Shown here: positions 33,511 through 44,362 of the stretch, one piece after another
Layout of the letters: each line of letters begins with the position of its first letter
Position numbering within the stretch: position 1 is the first letter of the stretch
NCBI RefSeq assembly: GCF_910594005.1
Contig: NC_057841.1
Location: forward strand, 10,153,001 to 10,217,000
Length of the DNA stretch: 64,000 nucleotides
From: Cervus elaphus
Taxonomy: Eukaryota > Chordata > Mammalia > Artiodactyla > Cervidae
Direction: 5' to 3'
The notes under the pieces: generated by a model
The model's input: only the letters and a program-made list of their open reading frames with translations
What the model was told of the DNA's origin: nothing
Database searches by the model: none
Program-made: the position numbers and the translations under genes

Positions 33511-33564
33511 TGATGCTGGTTCTGCCAACTCTTCATAGTGCTGTCAAGACCTGGAAAAGCACAG

Positions 33565-33704
33565 AGACTTTCCTGGGGGTGCAGTGGTTAGGACACTGCA
33601 CTTTCAATGAAGAAGGCGCAGGTTCGATCTCTGGTTGGGGAACTAAGATTTCCCATGCTGCATGGCGCTGTCAAATAATTTTATTTTATTTTATTTTTTT
33701 AATT
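33565..33704 (+). mobile_element. CHR-type SINE
   Basis: Sense copy: 'gactttcctgggggtgcag', 'tggttaggacactgcac', 'gcaggttcgatctctgg', then a T-rich tail 'ttttattttattttattt'. The B box GGTTCGATC is intact. Confidence 0.88.
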
Positions 33705-34089
33705 GGAAAAGTTTGGATGTGTGGGAACCAATCAGAAAGTGCTATGAGGGTAACAGCAACTGTGAGTTTTCATACTTAGCTGTTTAGGATACATTTTCAC
33801 ATATTACAGAATTACATCCTTAAAAGTATTTACCCCTGGGAACACAGAGGACCAGGGAAGCCTAAAACACCTACAAGAGGAAGCAGTTAGTCAGTGGCTG
33901 CTCTGGGATTATAATATGAGCCTGAGAACCAGGGCACCAAATTCTACTCAGTGATTTGCTTCTTCTGCAAGATACCTGTTACAGTGACGGGGCTCTAAAG
34001 CCTGCAGAGTATCCCCACCTGATTTGATGGCAGAATAGGGAAGCAGAGTTTAAAGCTTAGAGCTAAAGACCTAAGACCTTAGAGCTAAA
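33705..34089. other. Unique DNA
   Basis: Possibly a heavily decayed antisense MIR at 33830-33960, too weak to call. The phrase 'cttagagctaaagac' is repeated twice at about 34056-34092. Confidence 0.4.
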
Positions 34090-34296
34090 GACTGGTGACT
34101 CAGACAGTAAAGAATCTGCCTGCAATGTGGGAGACCCAGGTTCAATCTCTGGTTCAGGAAGAGCCCCTGGCGAAGGGCACGGCAACCCACTCCAGTATTC
34201 TTGCCTGGAGAATCCCATGGACAGAGGAGGGTGGTGGGCTACAGCCCATGGGGTCGCAGAGTCAGACACGACTGAGCAACCAAACAGCAACAATGA
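34090..34296 (+). mobile_element. Bov-tA SINE
   Basis: Sense copy from 'actggtgactcagacagtaa' to 'cacgactgagcaaccaaac'. The first bases of the head are replaced. Confidence 0.92.
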
Positions 34297-34532
34297 CGAC
34301 ATCCGCCTGCTTTGTCGCAGTCTCTCTCCCCAGGCACGCGTGCTGATAGGAGAGCGAAGGCCCAAGTGCACAACCTGTTTCCAACACGACGGTGCGCTCC
34401 CTCAGTGCACAGTGAGGCTCCAGGGTCTCCGGGGTCAAGCATCCACCGCCCGCCGCCCAGCAGTCTCTCCCCAGCATCCGCATCTCAGCACATCCTGACC
34501 TGGCTTGTGGGGCAGGCCCGGGCACTGGTGGT

Positions 34533-34603
34533 GGTGTTCAGCTGCTAAGTTGTGTCCAGCGCTTTGTGACTCCATGGACTGCAGCACACCCAGAAGTGTA
34601 GCC
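34533..34603 (-). mobile_element. BovB LINE 3'-end scrap
   Basis: About 70 bp of antisense BovB terminus: 'tgttcagctgctaagttgtg', 'gactccatggactgcagc'. 34297-34532, between this and the SINE, is GC-rich unique sequence with no gene recognised. Confidence 0.8.
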
Positions 34604-34699
34604 CTGTGCATAAAAATTGAGGGAAAAAAAATTGAAACTCTGACACTTGCAATTGAGAAGAGGATAAAAACAATCTGGCCAGAAATAAATAGAGAATTA

Positions 34700-34835
34700 G
34701 AAAAAGCAGTTTCTATTATCAGCTCTGTTTCTGACTTGCGGTAACCTTGAGTAAAGCGCTGAATTCTGTGGTTTCCCCATGTGTAAAATAAACAACGAAG
34801 TGATTTCCAAGGCCCCTTCGAGCTCTAAAATTCAG
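34700..34835 (+). mobile_element. MIR-family SINE relic
   Basis: Sense: 'taaccttgagtaaagcgctg', 'gtggtttccccatgtgtaaa', then 'tccaaggccccttcgagctc' and 'taaaattcag', the 3' end seen in some MIR subfamilies. Confidence 0.7.
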
Positions 34836-36149
34836 TTTATATTTCAAATGGAAAAATATCTGCCTGAAGGCATTATCACATTGTTTACAGTTTTCCAATA
34901 AACTACTTTTCAGTAAATAAACAGCCTAAGGCCACTTGAATAACAGTCCCTTTCTCTCTTGGTCTCTTTTCCCCCTCTCTCTGCCATTCCCTCACTTCAG
35001 ATTAATGACACACGAAGTGTGCACTAATTATTTTATCTGCTGCACCGACTTCTGACTTGATTGCTCACATAACTCAAAGTCATTCTCCACTTCCCCTACT
35101 TTCTCACCTGAATTAAGGTGCACCTTCACTGGAGGACTGAGGATGCAGGCTAGGGAAGGAAATGTTACCCCCTGGCAGAGGGGTCCTTGGAGAAGGTGTT
35201 TTATTGGCATGGCTCCTGCCCGCACTCTGCAGTTGTCTTATCTGCATGGAGCAGCTGGCTGGTGAAAGTTGTGCATCACATTGATTGATCTTGTACATGT
35301 TTTGAAGTGTGTTTATACCTGTCAGTGAGTTTTATAACATCTGCCTTGTACTTTACATCAACAGCATTAAGTAGAGCTCATGGTGTTCATCTGCCATTCA
35401 AAGTAGCAGATGGTACATTCATTCTTTTTTCTTATGTAACAATTATTTGTTTTAAGGTACCCATTATGCAAACTAATATATTATTACAGTGGGTCAGTGG
35501 CAGCTGTTTGGATCATACCGTCACAGCAATTTGCCAGAACTTTGTCTTTAAAATGACAGCCTCATATTTATCCCGTCTGATATTAAATGCAACAAAGACA
35601 CCTTCTATAAAACCTTCCCAACCAGTTAACTCAGTGCTTTAAAATGGTCTGCCAGATGTTGAGAAAGTATATCAACTGTCTTCCTTTCCTCTCTGAAGCT
35701 AAATTGTCCTTATTGAAACCAACATTGTGGAATTAATCCCTGTTGGTTTTCTAAACAATAAAGCTCTTCACACACACACAGAAAGTGTGCAAAGCCATTT
35801 CCGAAGTTACAGAAAGTAAACACGTTTAGTAGCTTAGGTACTGAGAATATCTAACAAGGACTTTGCAATTTGAATCACTTCTCTAAATACAGTAGATATT
35901 TATTGACTTTCCATTTACAAGCTTATTTATGCAGATAATAATTTATGTCACCACAGATACTAGTACTGAATGGTGATTATTATTACTAATTACTGAAAAA
36001 AATATTATTTAAAACATTGTACCATCACATCATAATTCTAAGAAACTGGTATTATGTGACTGAGATAATAATTCAACCTCAGCTTGCTCTTATAAATCCT
36101 AGATTATTGGCTTTTGTTTAATCCTCTAGGAATTAATCCATAAATTCTA
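34836..36149. promoter_or_regulatory. Long repeat-free stretch, candidate conserved non-coding element
   Basis: About 1.3 kb with no recognised transposon in a region otherwise packed with them. 34960-35700 has balanced composition. It contains TTATCTGCATGGAGCAGCTG (GATA-type plus E-box cores), TGATTGATC (HOX/PBX-type), several TAAT cores and ATTTGCAT-like octamer relatives. A 111-codon frame at 35307-35642 shows no protein family. Enhancer function is inference only. Confidence 0.35.
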
Positions 36150-36605
36150 TGAATATATTCAGTTCAGTGTATTTTCATTCACTTCACTGTTTCTTTTATT
36201 TCCCTGGAGAATTCCTCTTTGACCTCAGGATTATTTGGAACATACTGGTTAGTTTCCTAGCGCCTGGGCTTCTCCTGTCTTTCTGTTATTGATTTCTAAT
36301 TCAATTCCACTGTGGCTGAGGAACACATTCTTTACGACTTCACTTATTTTAAATTTATGGAGATACGTTTTCTGAGCCAGGGTAAAGTCTATCTTGGTAA
36401 ATATGCCACCTGCACTTGAAAAGCATTCATGTCTTTTGCCAAATTTGGGGACTATGTAACTATTAGCCTCCGTTTTCAGTCCTGCCTTTGTCCTCATCCT
36501 CACCCAGGACTCCCATGACACATATTTTAGATCTTGTGTTATAATCGCACAGGCCTCTGCTGATCTGTACATCTTTTCCAGTCCGTTTCTCTCCTTTCTA
36601 CATAT

Positions 36606-36811
36606 TTGTTGCTGTTTAGTCGCTAAGTTGTGTCTGACTCTGCAACCCCATGAACTGCAGTCCGCCAGGCTCCTCTGTCCATGGGATTTTCCAGGCAAGA
36701 ACACTGGGAAATCTTGCGGTGCCCTCCTCCAAGGGCTCTTCCCAACTCAGGGGTGGAACCCGTGTCTCCTGCTTGGCAGATGGCATCTTTATCACTGAGC
36801 CACCTAGGTGT
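36606..36811 (-). mobile_element. Bov-tA/BovA SINE inside the L1 relic
   Basis: Antisense copy from 'tgttgctgtttagtcgctaag' (split) to 'gagccacctaggt', with a variant middle ('gggaaatcttgcggtgccc'). No clear TSD. Confidence 0.9.
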
Positions 36812-37432
36812 TGGCTTCTTGTGACACATAGTCACTGATACATACTATTCTAACTGCAGGTTCACTTGTTTTCTTCTCTTTCTGTATTCTTTTGTTGACC
36901 ACATCCAGTGGGTTTTTTATTTCACTTATTATATTTCATAGTTCTAATACATCCATTTGGTTCTTTATATCTCCATTTTCTTTCTTGAAACTTGTTTGTG
37001 CTTATAATGTTGAAGCATTTTTCTTGTGGCTTCTTTAAAGCCCTTATCAGATAATTCTAGTATCAGTATCATTTTGCTGTTTGGAGTCCGTTGTTTTAAT
37101 TTTCTCATTTTAATCATTTTTTTCCTTAATTATTGTCGTGACAAATGACTTCCAGCTGAACCAGGGCCCTATTTTAGTCTTCGCTTTGGTCCACACCCTC
37201 TTATCCGCCTTGGACAAGAGGAGGGAACAGTGGTTTCTTGCTGCCGGCTGGCGGGGTGGGGAGCGGTCCAGGTTTCCTACTCAGTCTCTGTCAACACGGA
37301 GCAGGGGGATGCCCCTTGCCCTGGTTCCTGTTTGACCCTCAGGGGCTTGGAGGGGCGAGGGTGTCTTGCTTCAGCTCCTCCGCTGTTCTCTGCTGATGGA
37401 GCGGAGGGGTTGGAATGAAATCCGGTCATTTG

Positions 37433-37850
37433 TGAGATGAACCTACAGCCTGTTATACAGAGTGAAGTACGTCAGAAAGAAAAAAAGACCACCATCATAT
37501 GTTAGTGCATAGATACAGAATCTAGAAAAGTGGTACTGATGAGCCTATTTGCAGGGCAGGAATAGAGATGCAGAGGTACACAAAGGACTGTGGACACGGG
37601 GGGGAAGGAGAGAGGGGGCACATAGACACCACCACGTGTACGACAAGCTAGCTGCTGGGAAGCTGCTGGTAGCACAGGGAGCGCCTCTTGGCTCTGTGAT
37701 GACTGGAGGGATGGGGCGGGAGGGTTGAGCTGAGGGGACATGTGTGAGGGGACAGGGACATGACCTGAGGGGACAAGTCATCCACACTGTTTTACAGCGG
37801 AAACCAGAAGAACGTTGTAAAGCGATTATCCTTCAAATAAATAAATAATC
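37433..37850 (+). mobile_element. Ruminant L1 3' end
   Basis: Sense L1 3' UTR: 'acagagtgaagtacgtcag', 'ggcaggaatagagatgcag', 'gacatgtgtgaggggac', 'gttgtaaagcgattatcc', tail 'ttcaaataaataaataat'. It interrupts the older antisense L1. Confidence 0.8.
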
Positions 37851-38205
37851 CTTTTTTCCCAGGATGCACCTTCCTAGATTTATTAGCCAGAGAGAACAGG
37901 CCTTGTTGGGACTTTCTGGACGGTGTTCATTCATGTTTCTGGGTTGCCAGCAGAATTCTTCAGCTCTAAGTCTGGACTGTATGAGGCAAAAGAAAACCTA
38001 GGAACTCCATTAACTCCTTTTTGGGTTTCAAGGTCACTGTTGGGTCTGCCTTTTCTTTCCACCTTTAAGAATCTTCTTATGTTTGCTTTACACATAATGT
38101 TCAGAGCTTTATTAATGATGAGCAGGAAGAAAAGGGGGGAAACAGTACTTCTGCTCCCGTCTTTACCAAAACAGGAGTCCTCTATATGATCCTTTAAAAG
38201 GTATA

Positions 38206-38786
38206 TACGAAGTATGGCACCCCATTAATTGATTAGAAAGTCCTAGCCATTGACAATCCAAAAAAATCATGGAGGCACCCCCCCACCCCCGCCACCTCAG
38301 GGTGTGAGGCCCTATAGAGCCTGGGTTTGTAACGTTTCTAAGAAACAACAAGAATTGATAGTAATTGAGTCACAGAGGAAATGAGTTGGGGATCTGTTAC
38401 ATGTAAAATAATCAACTCATATCACTCTTGCAAATATTCTAATCTTTCATGAGCATATACCTGACCCAAGTAAAATTAAAAAGGTTAGTAGAGGATAATT
38501 CTTTTTTGATCAAGACATGATTGGTTATCATATTGTGACTATTTCCCACTTGTCTCTGAAACTCCTTTGAGTAACTTCAAAGTAACTTCCTTGAGTAACT
38601 TTAAGTAACAGCACCAAACAAAAACTGTATCTCTACATATGACCCATCCAGCTTCCACAGTCACTCTGAATCACACTCTGTTGTGCTGTTCTCTCTGGAT
38701 AATGATTTAATGCATGCTGTTTCACACTTTAAAGCAGAAGCATACAATGTGTTTACCATAACAGTTTCAGCTCATTTCTTTTATTC
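38206..38786. other. Unique DNA, no gene
   Basis: A C-rich run near 38276-38295; otherwise unremarkable. 'gagtaacttcaaagtaactt' (about 38569) repeats a short unit. Confidence 0.5.
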
Positions 38787-38996
38787 AGGCTTCCCTGGTG
38801 GCTCAGACAGTAAAGAGTCTGCCTGCAATGCAGGGGACCTGGATTCAATCCCTGAGTCAGGAAGATCCCTGGGAGAAGGGCATGGCTACCCACTCCAGTA
38901 TTCTTGCCTGGAGAATCCCATGGACAGAGGAGCCTGGAGGGCCACAGTCCTTGGGGTTGCAAAGAGTCATACACAACTGAACAATTAAGCATGCAC
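38787..38996 (+). mobile_element. Bov-tA SINE
   Basis: Complete sense copy from 'ggcttccctggtggctcag' to 'cacaactgaacaattaagc'; close to canonical. Confidence 0.94.
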
Positions 38997-39213
38997 ATGC
39001 ACCCCTTTACCAAAGAAAGTTTGATATAGCTTGGAATCTTCATCATTGAAATAGCTAGCATCAATATTATCTTATACTAGAGGAAGACTGGCTTCATACA
39101 AAATAATCAAATATTTAGCTTTAGTGCATTACCATTCAATAGCCATTATCTAGAGATGTGTGGTTCCCGGTGCCTGCTGCTCCTTTTTTATCACTGTTAA
39201 TGAAGGTTTATTA

Positions 39214-39305
39214 CAGGATTTGGTGATGGACAGGAAGCCTGGCATGCTGCAGTCCATGGGGTTGCAAAGAGTTGGACATGACTAAGCAACTGAACTGAAC
39301 TGATA
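39214..39305 (+). mobile_element. Minimal BovB 3'-end insertion with TSD
   Basis: Only about 92 bp of sense BovB 3' end, starting 'caggatttggtgatggac' and ending 'gaactgaactgata'. Flanked by AAGGTTTATTA at 39203-39213 and 39306-39316 (11/11), which proves an independent retrotransposition of a severely 5'-truncated copy. Confidence 0.93.
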
Positions 39306-39316
39306 AAGGTTTATTA

Positions 39317-39820
39317 GTGGGCAGAACTGACAACTGATGAACACTTTCAAAGAAATGCTACTCTATTTACCTGATTTGAAAGCCATTTAGTAAGTAAAAT
39401 CATAAAGCTTTTTATGCTTTAGAGCTGAGGGGCTCTTTTGGGATCTGAGCTCTTTCTCTAAGATAAGGTAGATTGTCAGCTCCTATTTTTATATTCATTT
39501 CCTGAGAAGATTAGTTCAAAATTTAATAGTAAGAAAAGGATTATTAAACCCAAGATAGTTATGTGATTGTCATACAGATTATTTGATCTCTGAGCTCAAA
39601 TATGCATGATGAATACTAATACAAAGCTGTAAAAAACTCAGATATGACAATCTGCTACATTTTAGGCTTTAAAGCAGAGTTTTACTCTGTAGCAGAAAGA
39701 ATAGAATGAGTTTTACTTGGGAGTGATACAGGCTTGACTTTACATTTCTACTCACAGATGTTTAATTTCAGTTCTCTTACTATACCTCTATCAAGTTTGT
39801 TGCCTTTCCTATAAAATGGG
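39317..39820. other. Unique AT-rich DNA
   Basis: Nothing recognised. Confidence 0.5.
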
Positions 39821-39982
39821 ATGTGCTAAGGCACATCAGTTGTGTCCAACTCTTTGTGACCCCATGACCTGTAGCCCATCAGGCTACTCTGACCCTGGGA
39901 TTCTCCAGGCAAAACTACTGAAGCAGGTAGCCATTCAATTATTCAGGGATCTTCCCAACCCAGGGGTCAAACCTACATCTCT
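39821..39982 (-). mobile_element. Bov-tA/BovA SINE, left part (split by L1)
   Basis: Antisense SINE 3' portion: 'gtgctaaggcacatcagttg', 'gggattctccaggcaaaac', 'ggatcttcccaacccagg', ending 'aaacctacatctct', where the L1 begins. The remainder is at 43335-43400. Confidence 0.92.
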
Positions 39983-40332
39983 CTTTTTAAAATTAATTAA
40001 TTTATTTATTTTACTTTACAATATTGTATTGGTTTTGCCATATATTGACTTGAATCCACCATGAGTGTACATGTGTTCTGCATCCTGAACCCCCCTCCCA
40101 CCTTCCTCCCCATCCCATCCCTCTGGGTCATCCCAGGGCACCAGCCCTGAGCACCCTGTCTCATGCATCGAACCTGGACTAGCAATCTGTTTCACCTATG
40201 ATAATCTTCATGTTTCAATGCCATTCTTCCACATTATCCCACCCTTGCCCTCTCCCACAGAGCTTAAAAGACTGTTCAATACATCTGTGTCTCTTTTGCT
40301 ATCTCAAATACAGGGTTATCATTACCTTCTTT

Positions 40333-40575
40333 CTAAATTCCATATATATGTGTTAGTATACTATATTGGTGTTTTTCTTTCTGGCTTACTTCACTCTGTA
40401 TAATAGGCTCCAGTTTCATCCACCTCATTAGAACTGATTCAAATGTATCCTTTTTAATGGCTGAGTAATATTCCACTGTGTATATGTACCACAGCTTTCT
40501 TATCCATTCATCTGCTGATGGACATCTAGGTTGCTTCCATGTCCTGGCTATTATAAACAGTGCTGTGATGAACAT
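40333..40575 (-). pseudogene. L1 ORF2 C-terminal end
   Basis: 80-codon frame containing IRKLWYIYTVEYYSAIKK, the conserved end region of L1 ORF2. It fixes the ORF2 stop near 40335 and leaves about 350 bp of 3' UTR to the tail at 39983. Confidence 0.88.
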
Positions 40576-40668
40576 TGGGGTACATGTGTCTCTTTTGATT
40601 CTGGTTTCCTCAGTATGTATGCCCAGGAGTGGGATTGCTGGGTCATATGGCAGTTCTATTTCCAGTTT

Positions 40669-41616
40669 TTAAAATAATCTCCACACTGTTCTCCATAGTG
40701 GCTGTACTAGTTTGCATTCCCACCAACAGTGTAAGAGGGTTCCCTTTTCTCCACACCCTCTCCAGCATTTATTGCTTGTAGACTTTTGGATAGCAGCCAT
40801 CCTGGCTGGCGTGTAATGGTACTTCATTGTGGTTTTGATTTGCATTTCTCTGATAATGAGTGATGTTGAGCATCTTTTCATGTGTTTGTTAGCCATCTGT
40901 ATGTCTTCTTTGGAGAAATGTCTGTTTAGTTCTTTGGCCCACTCTTTGATTGGGTCTTTTATTTTTCTGGAATTAAGCTGCAGGAGTTGCTTGTATATTT
41001 TTGAGATTAATCCTTTGTCTGTTGCTTCGTTTGCTATTATTTTTTCCCATTCTGAAGGCTGTCTTTTCATCTTGCTTATGGTTTCCTTTGTTGTGTAGAA
41101 GTTTTTAATTTTAATTAGGTCCCATTTGTTTATTTTTGCTTTTATTTCCAATATTCTGGGAGGTGGGTCATAGAGGATCCTGCTGTGGTTTATGTTGGAG
41201 AGTGTTTTGCCTATGTTTTCCTCTAGGGGTTTAATAGTTTCTGGTCTTACATTTACATCGTTAATCCATTTTGAGTTTATTTTTGTGTATGGTGTTAGAA
41301 AGTGTTCTGGTTTCATTCTTTTACAAGTGGTTGACCAGTTTCCCCAGCACCATTTGTTAAAGAAGTTGTCTTTTCTCCGTTGTATATTCTTGCCTCCTTT
41401 GTCAAAAATAAGGTGTCCATAGGTGCATGGATTTGTTTCTGGGCTTTCTATTTTGTTCCATTGATCTATATTTTTGTCTTTGTGCCAGTACCATATTGTC
41501 TTGATGACTGTGGCTTTGTAGTACAGCCTGAAGTCAGGCAGGTTGATTCCTCCAGTTCCATTCTTCTTTCTCAAGATTGCTTTGGCTATTCGAGGTTTTT
41601 TTGTATTTCCATACAA
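40669..41616 (-). pseudogene. L1 ORF2 fragment: C-terminal domain
   Basis: 315-codon frame, the longest L1 piece. It contains GGINLPDFRLYYKA near the start and, at residues 284-301, the Cys-rich C-terminal motif with CWRGC, then HC and EC spacing (C-x3-C-x7-H-C type). The preceding segment sits in an overlapping frame (41534-41791). The frame runs out at WRLF, where a shift precedes the final residues. Confidence 0.9.
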
Positions 41617-41856
41617 ATTGTGAAATTATTTGTTCTAGTTCTGTGAAAAATACTGTAGGTAGCTTGATAGGGATTGCATTGAATCTATAGATTGCTTTGG
41701 GTAGTATACTCATTTTCAATATATTGATTCTTCCTATCCATGAACAAAATATATTTCTCCATCTATTTGTGTCCTCTTTGATTTCTTTCACAAGTGTTTT
41801 ATAGTTTTCTATATATAGGTCTTTTGTTTCTTTAGGTAGATATATTCCTAAGTATT

Positions 41857-42138
41857 TTATTCTTTTTGTTGCAATGGTGAATGGAATTGTTTCCTTAATT
41901 TCTCTGTTTTCTCATTGTTAGTATATAGGAATGCAAGGAATTTCTGTGTATTAATTTTATATCCTGAAACTTTACTATATTCATTGATTAGCTCTAGCAA
42001 TTTTCTGGTGGAGTCTTTAGGGTTTTCTATGTAGAGGATCATGTCATCTGCAAACAGTGAGAGTTTCACTTCTTCTTTTCCAATCTGGATTCCTTTTATT
42101 TCCTTTTCTGCTTTGATTGCTGTGGCCAAAACTTCCAA
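41857..42138 (-). pseudogene. L1 ORF2 fragment: RT catalytic FADD box
   Basis: 93-codon frame with the motif C FADD at residues 29-32, preceded by GIQIGKEEVKLSL and followed by MILYIENPKDS as in L1. The catalytic aspartates are intact, but the frame is out of register with the piece carrying motif A. Confidence 0.9.
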
Positions 42139-42168
42139 AACTACGTTGAATAGTAGTGGTGAGAGTGC

Positions 42169-42546
42169 TCACCCTTTTCTTGTTCCTGACTTTAGGGGAA
42201 ATGCTTTCAATTTTTCACCATTGAGGATAATGTTTGCTGAGGGTTTGTCATATATAGCTCTTATTATGTTGAGGTATGTTCCTTCTATTCCTGCTTTCTG
42301 GAGGGTTTTTATCATAAATGGATGTTGGATTTTGTCAAAGGCTTTCTCTGCATCTATTGAGATAATTATATAGTTTTTATTTTTCAATTTGTTCATGTGG
42401 TGTATTATATTGATTAATTTGCAGATATTGAAGAATCCTTGCATCCCTGGGATAAAGCCCACTTGGTCATGATGTATGATCTTTTTAATATGTTGTTGGA
42501 TTCTGTTTGCTAGAATTTTGTTAAGAATTTTTACATCTATGTTCAT
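42169..42546 (-). pseudogene. L1 ORF2 fragment: RT fingers and palm A
   Basis: 125-codon frame with DQVGFIPGMQ at 27-36 (usual L1 finger motif) and IDAEKAFDKI at 64-73, which carries the first catalytic Asp (motif A). The frame shifts at about 42165 before motif C. Upstream ORF2 continues in other frames toward 43330. Confidence 0.9.
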
Positions 42547-43334
42547 CAGTGATATTGGCCTGTAGTTTTCTTTTTTTGTGGCATCTTTGTTAAGTTTTGG
42601 TATTAGGGTGATGGTGGCGTCGTAGAATGAGTTTGGAAGTTTACCTTCTTCTGCAATTTTCTGGAAGAGTTTGAGTAGGATGGGTGTTAGTTCTTCTCTA
42701 ACACCTATGTGTTCTTCTCAAGAGAAGAACTCTCTTGGTAGAATTTTTTGGTAGAATTCAGCTGTGAAGCCGTCTGGTCCTGGGCTTTTGTTTGCTGGAA
42801 GATTTCTGATTACAGTTTCAATTTCTGTGCTTGTGATGGGTCTGTTAAGATTTTCTATTCCTTGTTCAATTTTGGAAAGTTGTACTTTTCTAAGAATTTG
42901 TCCATTTCTTCCATGTTGTCCATTTTATTTGCATATAGTTGCTGATAATAGTCTCTTTTGATCCTTTGTATTTCTGTGTTGTCTGTTGTGATCTCTCCAT
43001 TTTCATTTCTAATTTTGTTGACTTGATTTTTCCCCCTTTGTTTCTTGATGAGTCTGGCTAGTGGTTTGTCAATTTTATTTATCTTCTCAAAGATCTAGCT
43101 TTTGGTTTTGTTGATTTTTGCTATGGTCTCTTTTGTTTCTTTTGCATTTATTTCTGCCCTAATTTTTAGGATTTCTTCCCTTCTACTAACCCTGGGGTTC
43201 ATAATTTCTTCCTTTTTAAGTTGCTTTAGGTGTAGAGTTAGGTTATTTATTTGACTTTTTTCTTGTTTCCTGAGTTAAGCCTGTATTGCTATGAACCTTC
43301 CCCTTAGTACTGTTTTTACAGTGTTCCATAAAAT

Positions 43335-43400
43335 CTACATATCTTATGTTTCCCAGATTGGCAAGAGGGTTCTTTACCACTAACACCACCTGGGAAGCCC
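43335..43400 (-). mobile_element. Bov-tA/BovA SINE, right part (split by L1)
   Basis: Continues the SINE interrupted at 39982: 'ctacatatcttatgtttccc', 'agattggcaagagggttc', 'tttaccactaacaccacc', ending 'tgggaagccc'. It restores a full SINE when the L1 and one TSD copy are removed. Confidence 0.9.
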
Positions 43401-43614
43401 AAAGTGAAAGTTTTAGTCACTCAGTCATGTCTGACTCTTTGTGACCCCATGGACTGTAGCCCTCCAGGCTCCTCTGTCCATGGGATTTTCCAGGCAAGAA
43501 TACTGGAGTGGGTAGCCATTCCCTTATTAAGCAGATCTTCCTGACCCAGGGATTGAACCCAGGTCTCCTGCATTGCAAGCGAATTCTTTACCATCTGAGC
43601 CACCAGGGAAGCCC
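43401..43614 (-). mobile_element. Bov-tA/BovA SINE, adjacent copy
   Basis: Second complete antisense SINE, from 'aaagtgaaagttttagtc' to 'gccaccagggaagccc', directly abutting the end of the split SINE. Confidence 0.94.
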
Positions 43615-44232
43615 AAAGAAACCGGGGCAGGGGAGTGGAGTTACTGAGTTTACAGATTTGAGTGATGAGAAATAACCTTCCTTTGAGGAATAGTACTTCT
43701 GAGCCCTATTCCCCACCACTTCCCAACCACACACACATAGTCTTGCTCAACATTTCATGTAAACAAATGTAAAGGAAACAGTATTTCAAGTGAACAACTT
43801 CCCACTCTGCTCTCAAGACTCATTTTACTCAATTAAAAGAAGGTCACAGCTGTTATCCTGTAGCTGCCACCGACGCCCTAAGTTCAGCTAAGATCTGAGA
43901 CTCTGAGTCTTGCTGCATGAGTACATTTCTAGAACACTGATGGATCTCCTCTTGTCTCTTCAATGAAGGGGAATAGAGATGATAAATATCCAGGCATATA
44001 GAGCATGTCTTTCCTAAGATTTTGGTCAGTATCCATAATAACTGGAAGCTCCTGCAGCTTTTTTATTTGTTAGAATCACGCTCCAACTTCATTTAAAATT
44101 ATGTAGAAGCAGCAGGAAAATATTCCTCTGATGATGACACGACTTGAAATTGATTTTCCAAAAACACTTAGAGCTGATAGTGTTAAGTATCACCGAACAT
44201 CTGTAGAAAAGTCCTTAAAAAAACATTGTTGT
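43615..44232. other. Unique DNA, no gene
   Basis: Nothing recognised. Confidence 0.5.
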
Positions 44233-44362
44233 TTGTTGTTGTTCAGTTGCGAAGTCATGTCTGACTCTTTGTGATGCCATGGACTGCAGCACGCCAGGCT
44301 TCCCTGACCTTCACTCTCTCCGGAAGTTTGCTCAAACTCATGTCCAGTGGGTTAGTGATGCT
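44233..44362 (-). mobile_element. BovB LINE 3'-end fragment
   Basis: Antisense BovB terminus: 'ttgttcagttgcgaagtcatg' (split), 'gactgcagcacgccaggc', 'agtttgctcaaactcatg', then lost after 'gggttagtgatgct'. Confidence 0.87.

Larger units (their letters stand above)
36150..38205 (-). mobile_element. Ancient L1 relic, twice interrupted
   Basis: Antisense L1M-type sequence. 36180-36605 has the L1 endonuclease-region phrases 'ctgttattgatttctaattc', 'aattccactgtggctgagg', 'gtctatcttggtaaatatg', 'cctgcacttgaaaagcatt'. 36812-37130 has the 'cccttatcagataattctag' type upstream region. 37130-37425 is GC-rich, probably the element's 5' part. 37860-38200 continues with 'gttgccagcagaattcttca', 'gctctaagtctgg', 'tgttgggtctgcc'. 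No open frame. Confidence 0.6.
39983..43334 (-). mobile_element. 5'-truncated ruminant L1 LINE, 3.35 kb
   Basis: Minus-strand L1. The tail appears at the left as T-rich sequence ('tttttaaaattaattaat'), then the 3' UTR with 'ctcccaccttcctccccatc' and 'ccctgagcaccctgtctc', then about 3 kb of ORF2 in antisense. ORF2 motifs are recognisable but several frame breaks make it inactive. ORF1, the 5' UTR and the ORF2 endonuclease end are absent. The TSD is AACCTACATCTCT (39970-39982) versus AATCTACATATCT (43332-43344), two mismatches in 13. Confidence 0.93.

Noticed and set aside
35307..35642. 111-codon plus-strand frame as a small protein
   Set aside because: Composition is hydrophobic and unstructured with no domain or plausible start context. 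The surrounding interval is better explained as non-coding.
40669..41616. 315-codon frame as a host gene
   Set aside because: It is the C-terminal part of L1 ORF2, flanked by other ORF2 pieces, a 3' UTR, a tail and a TSD.
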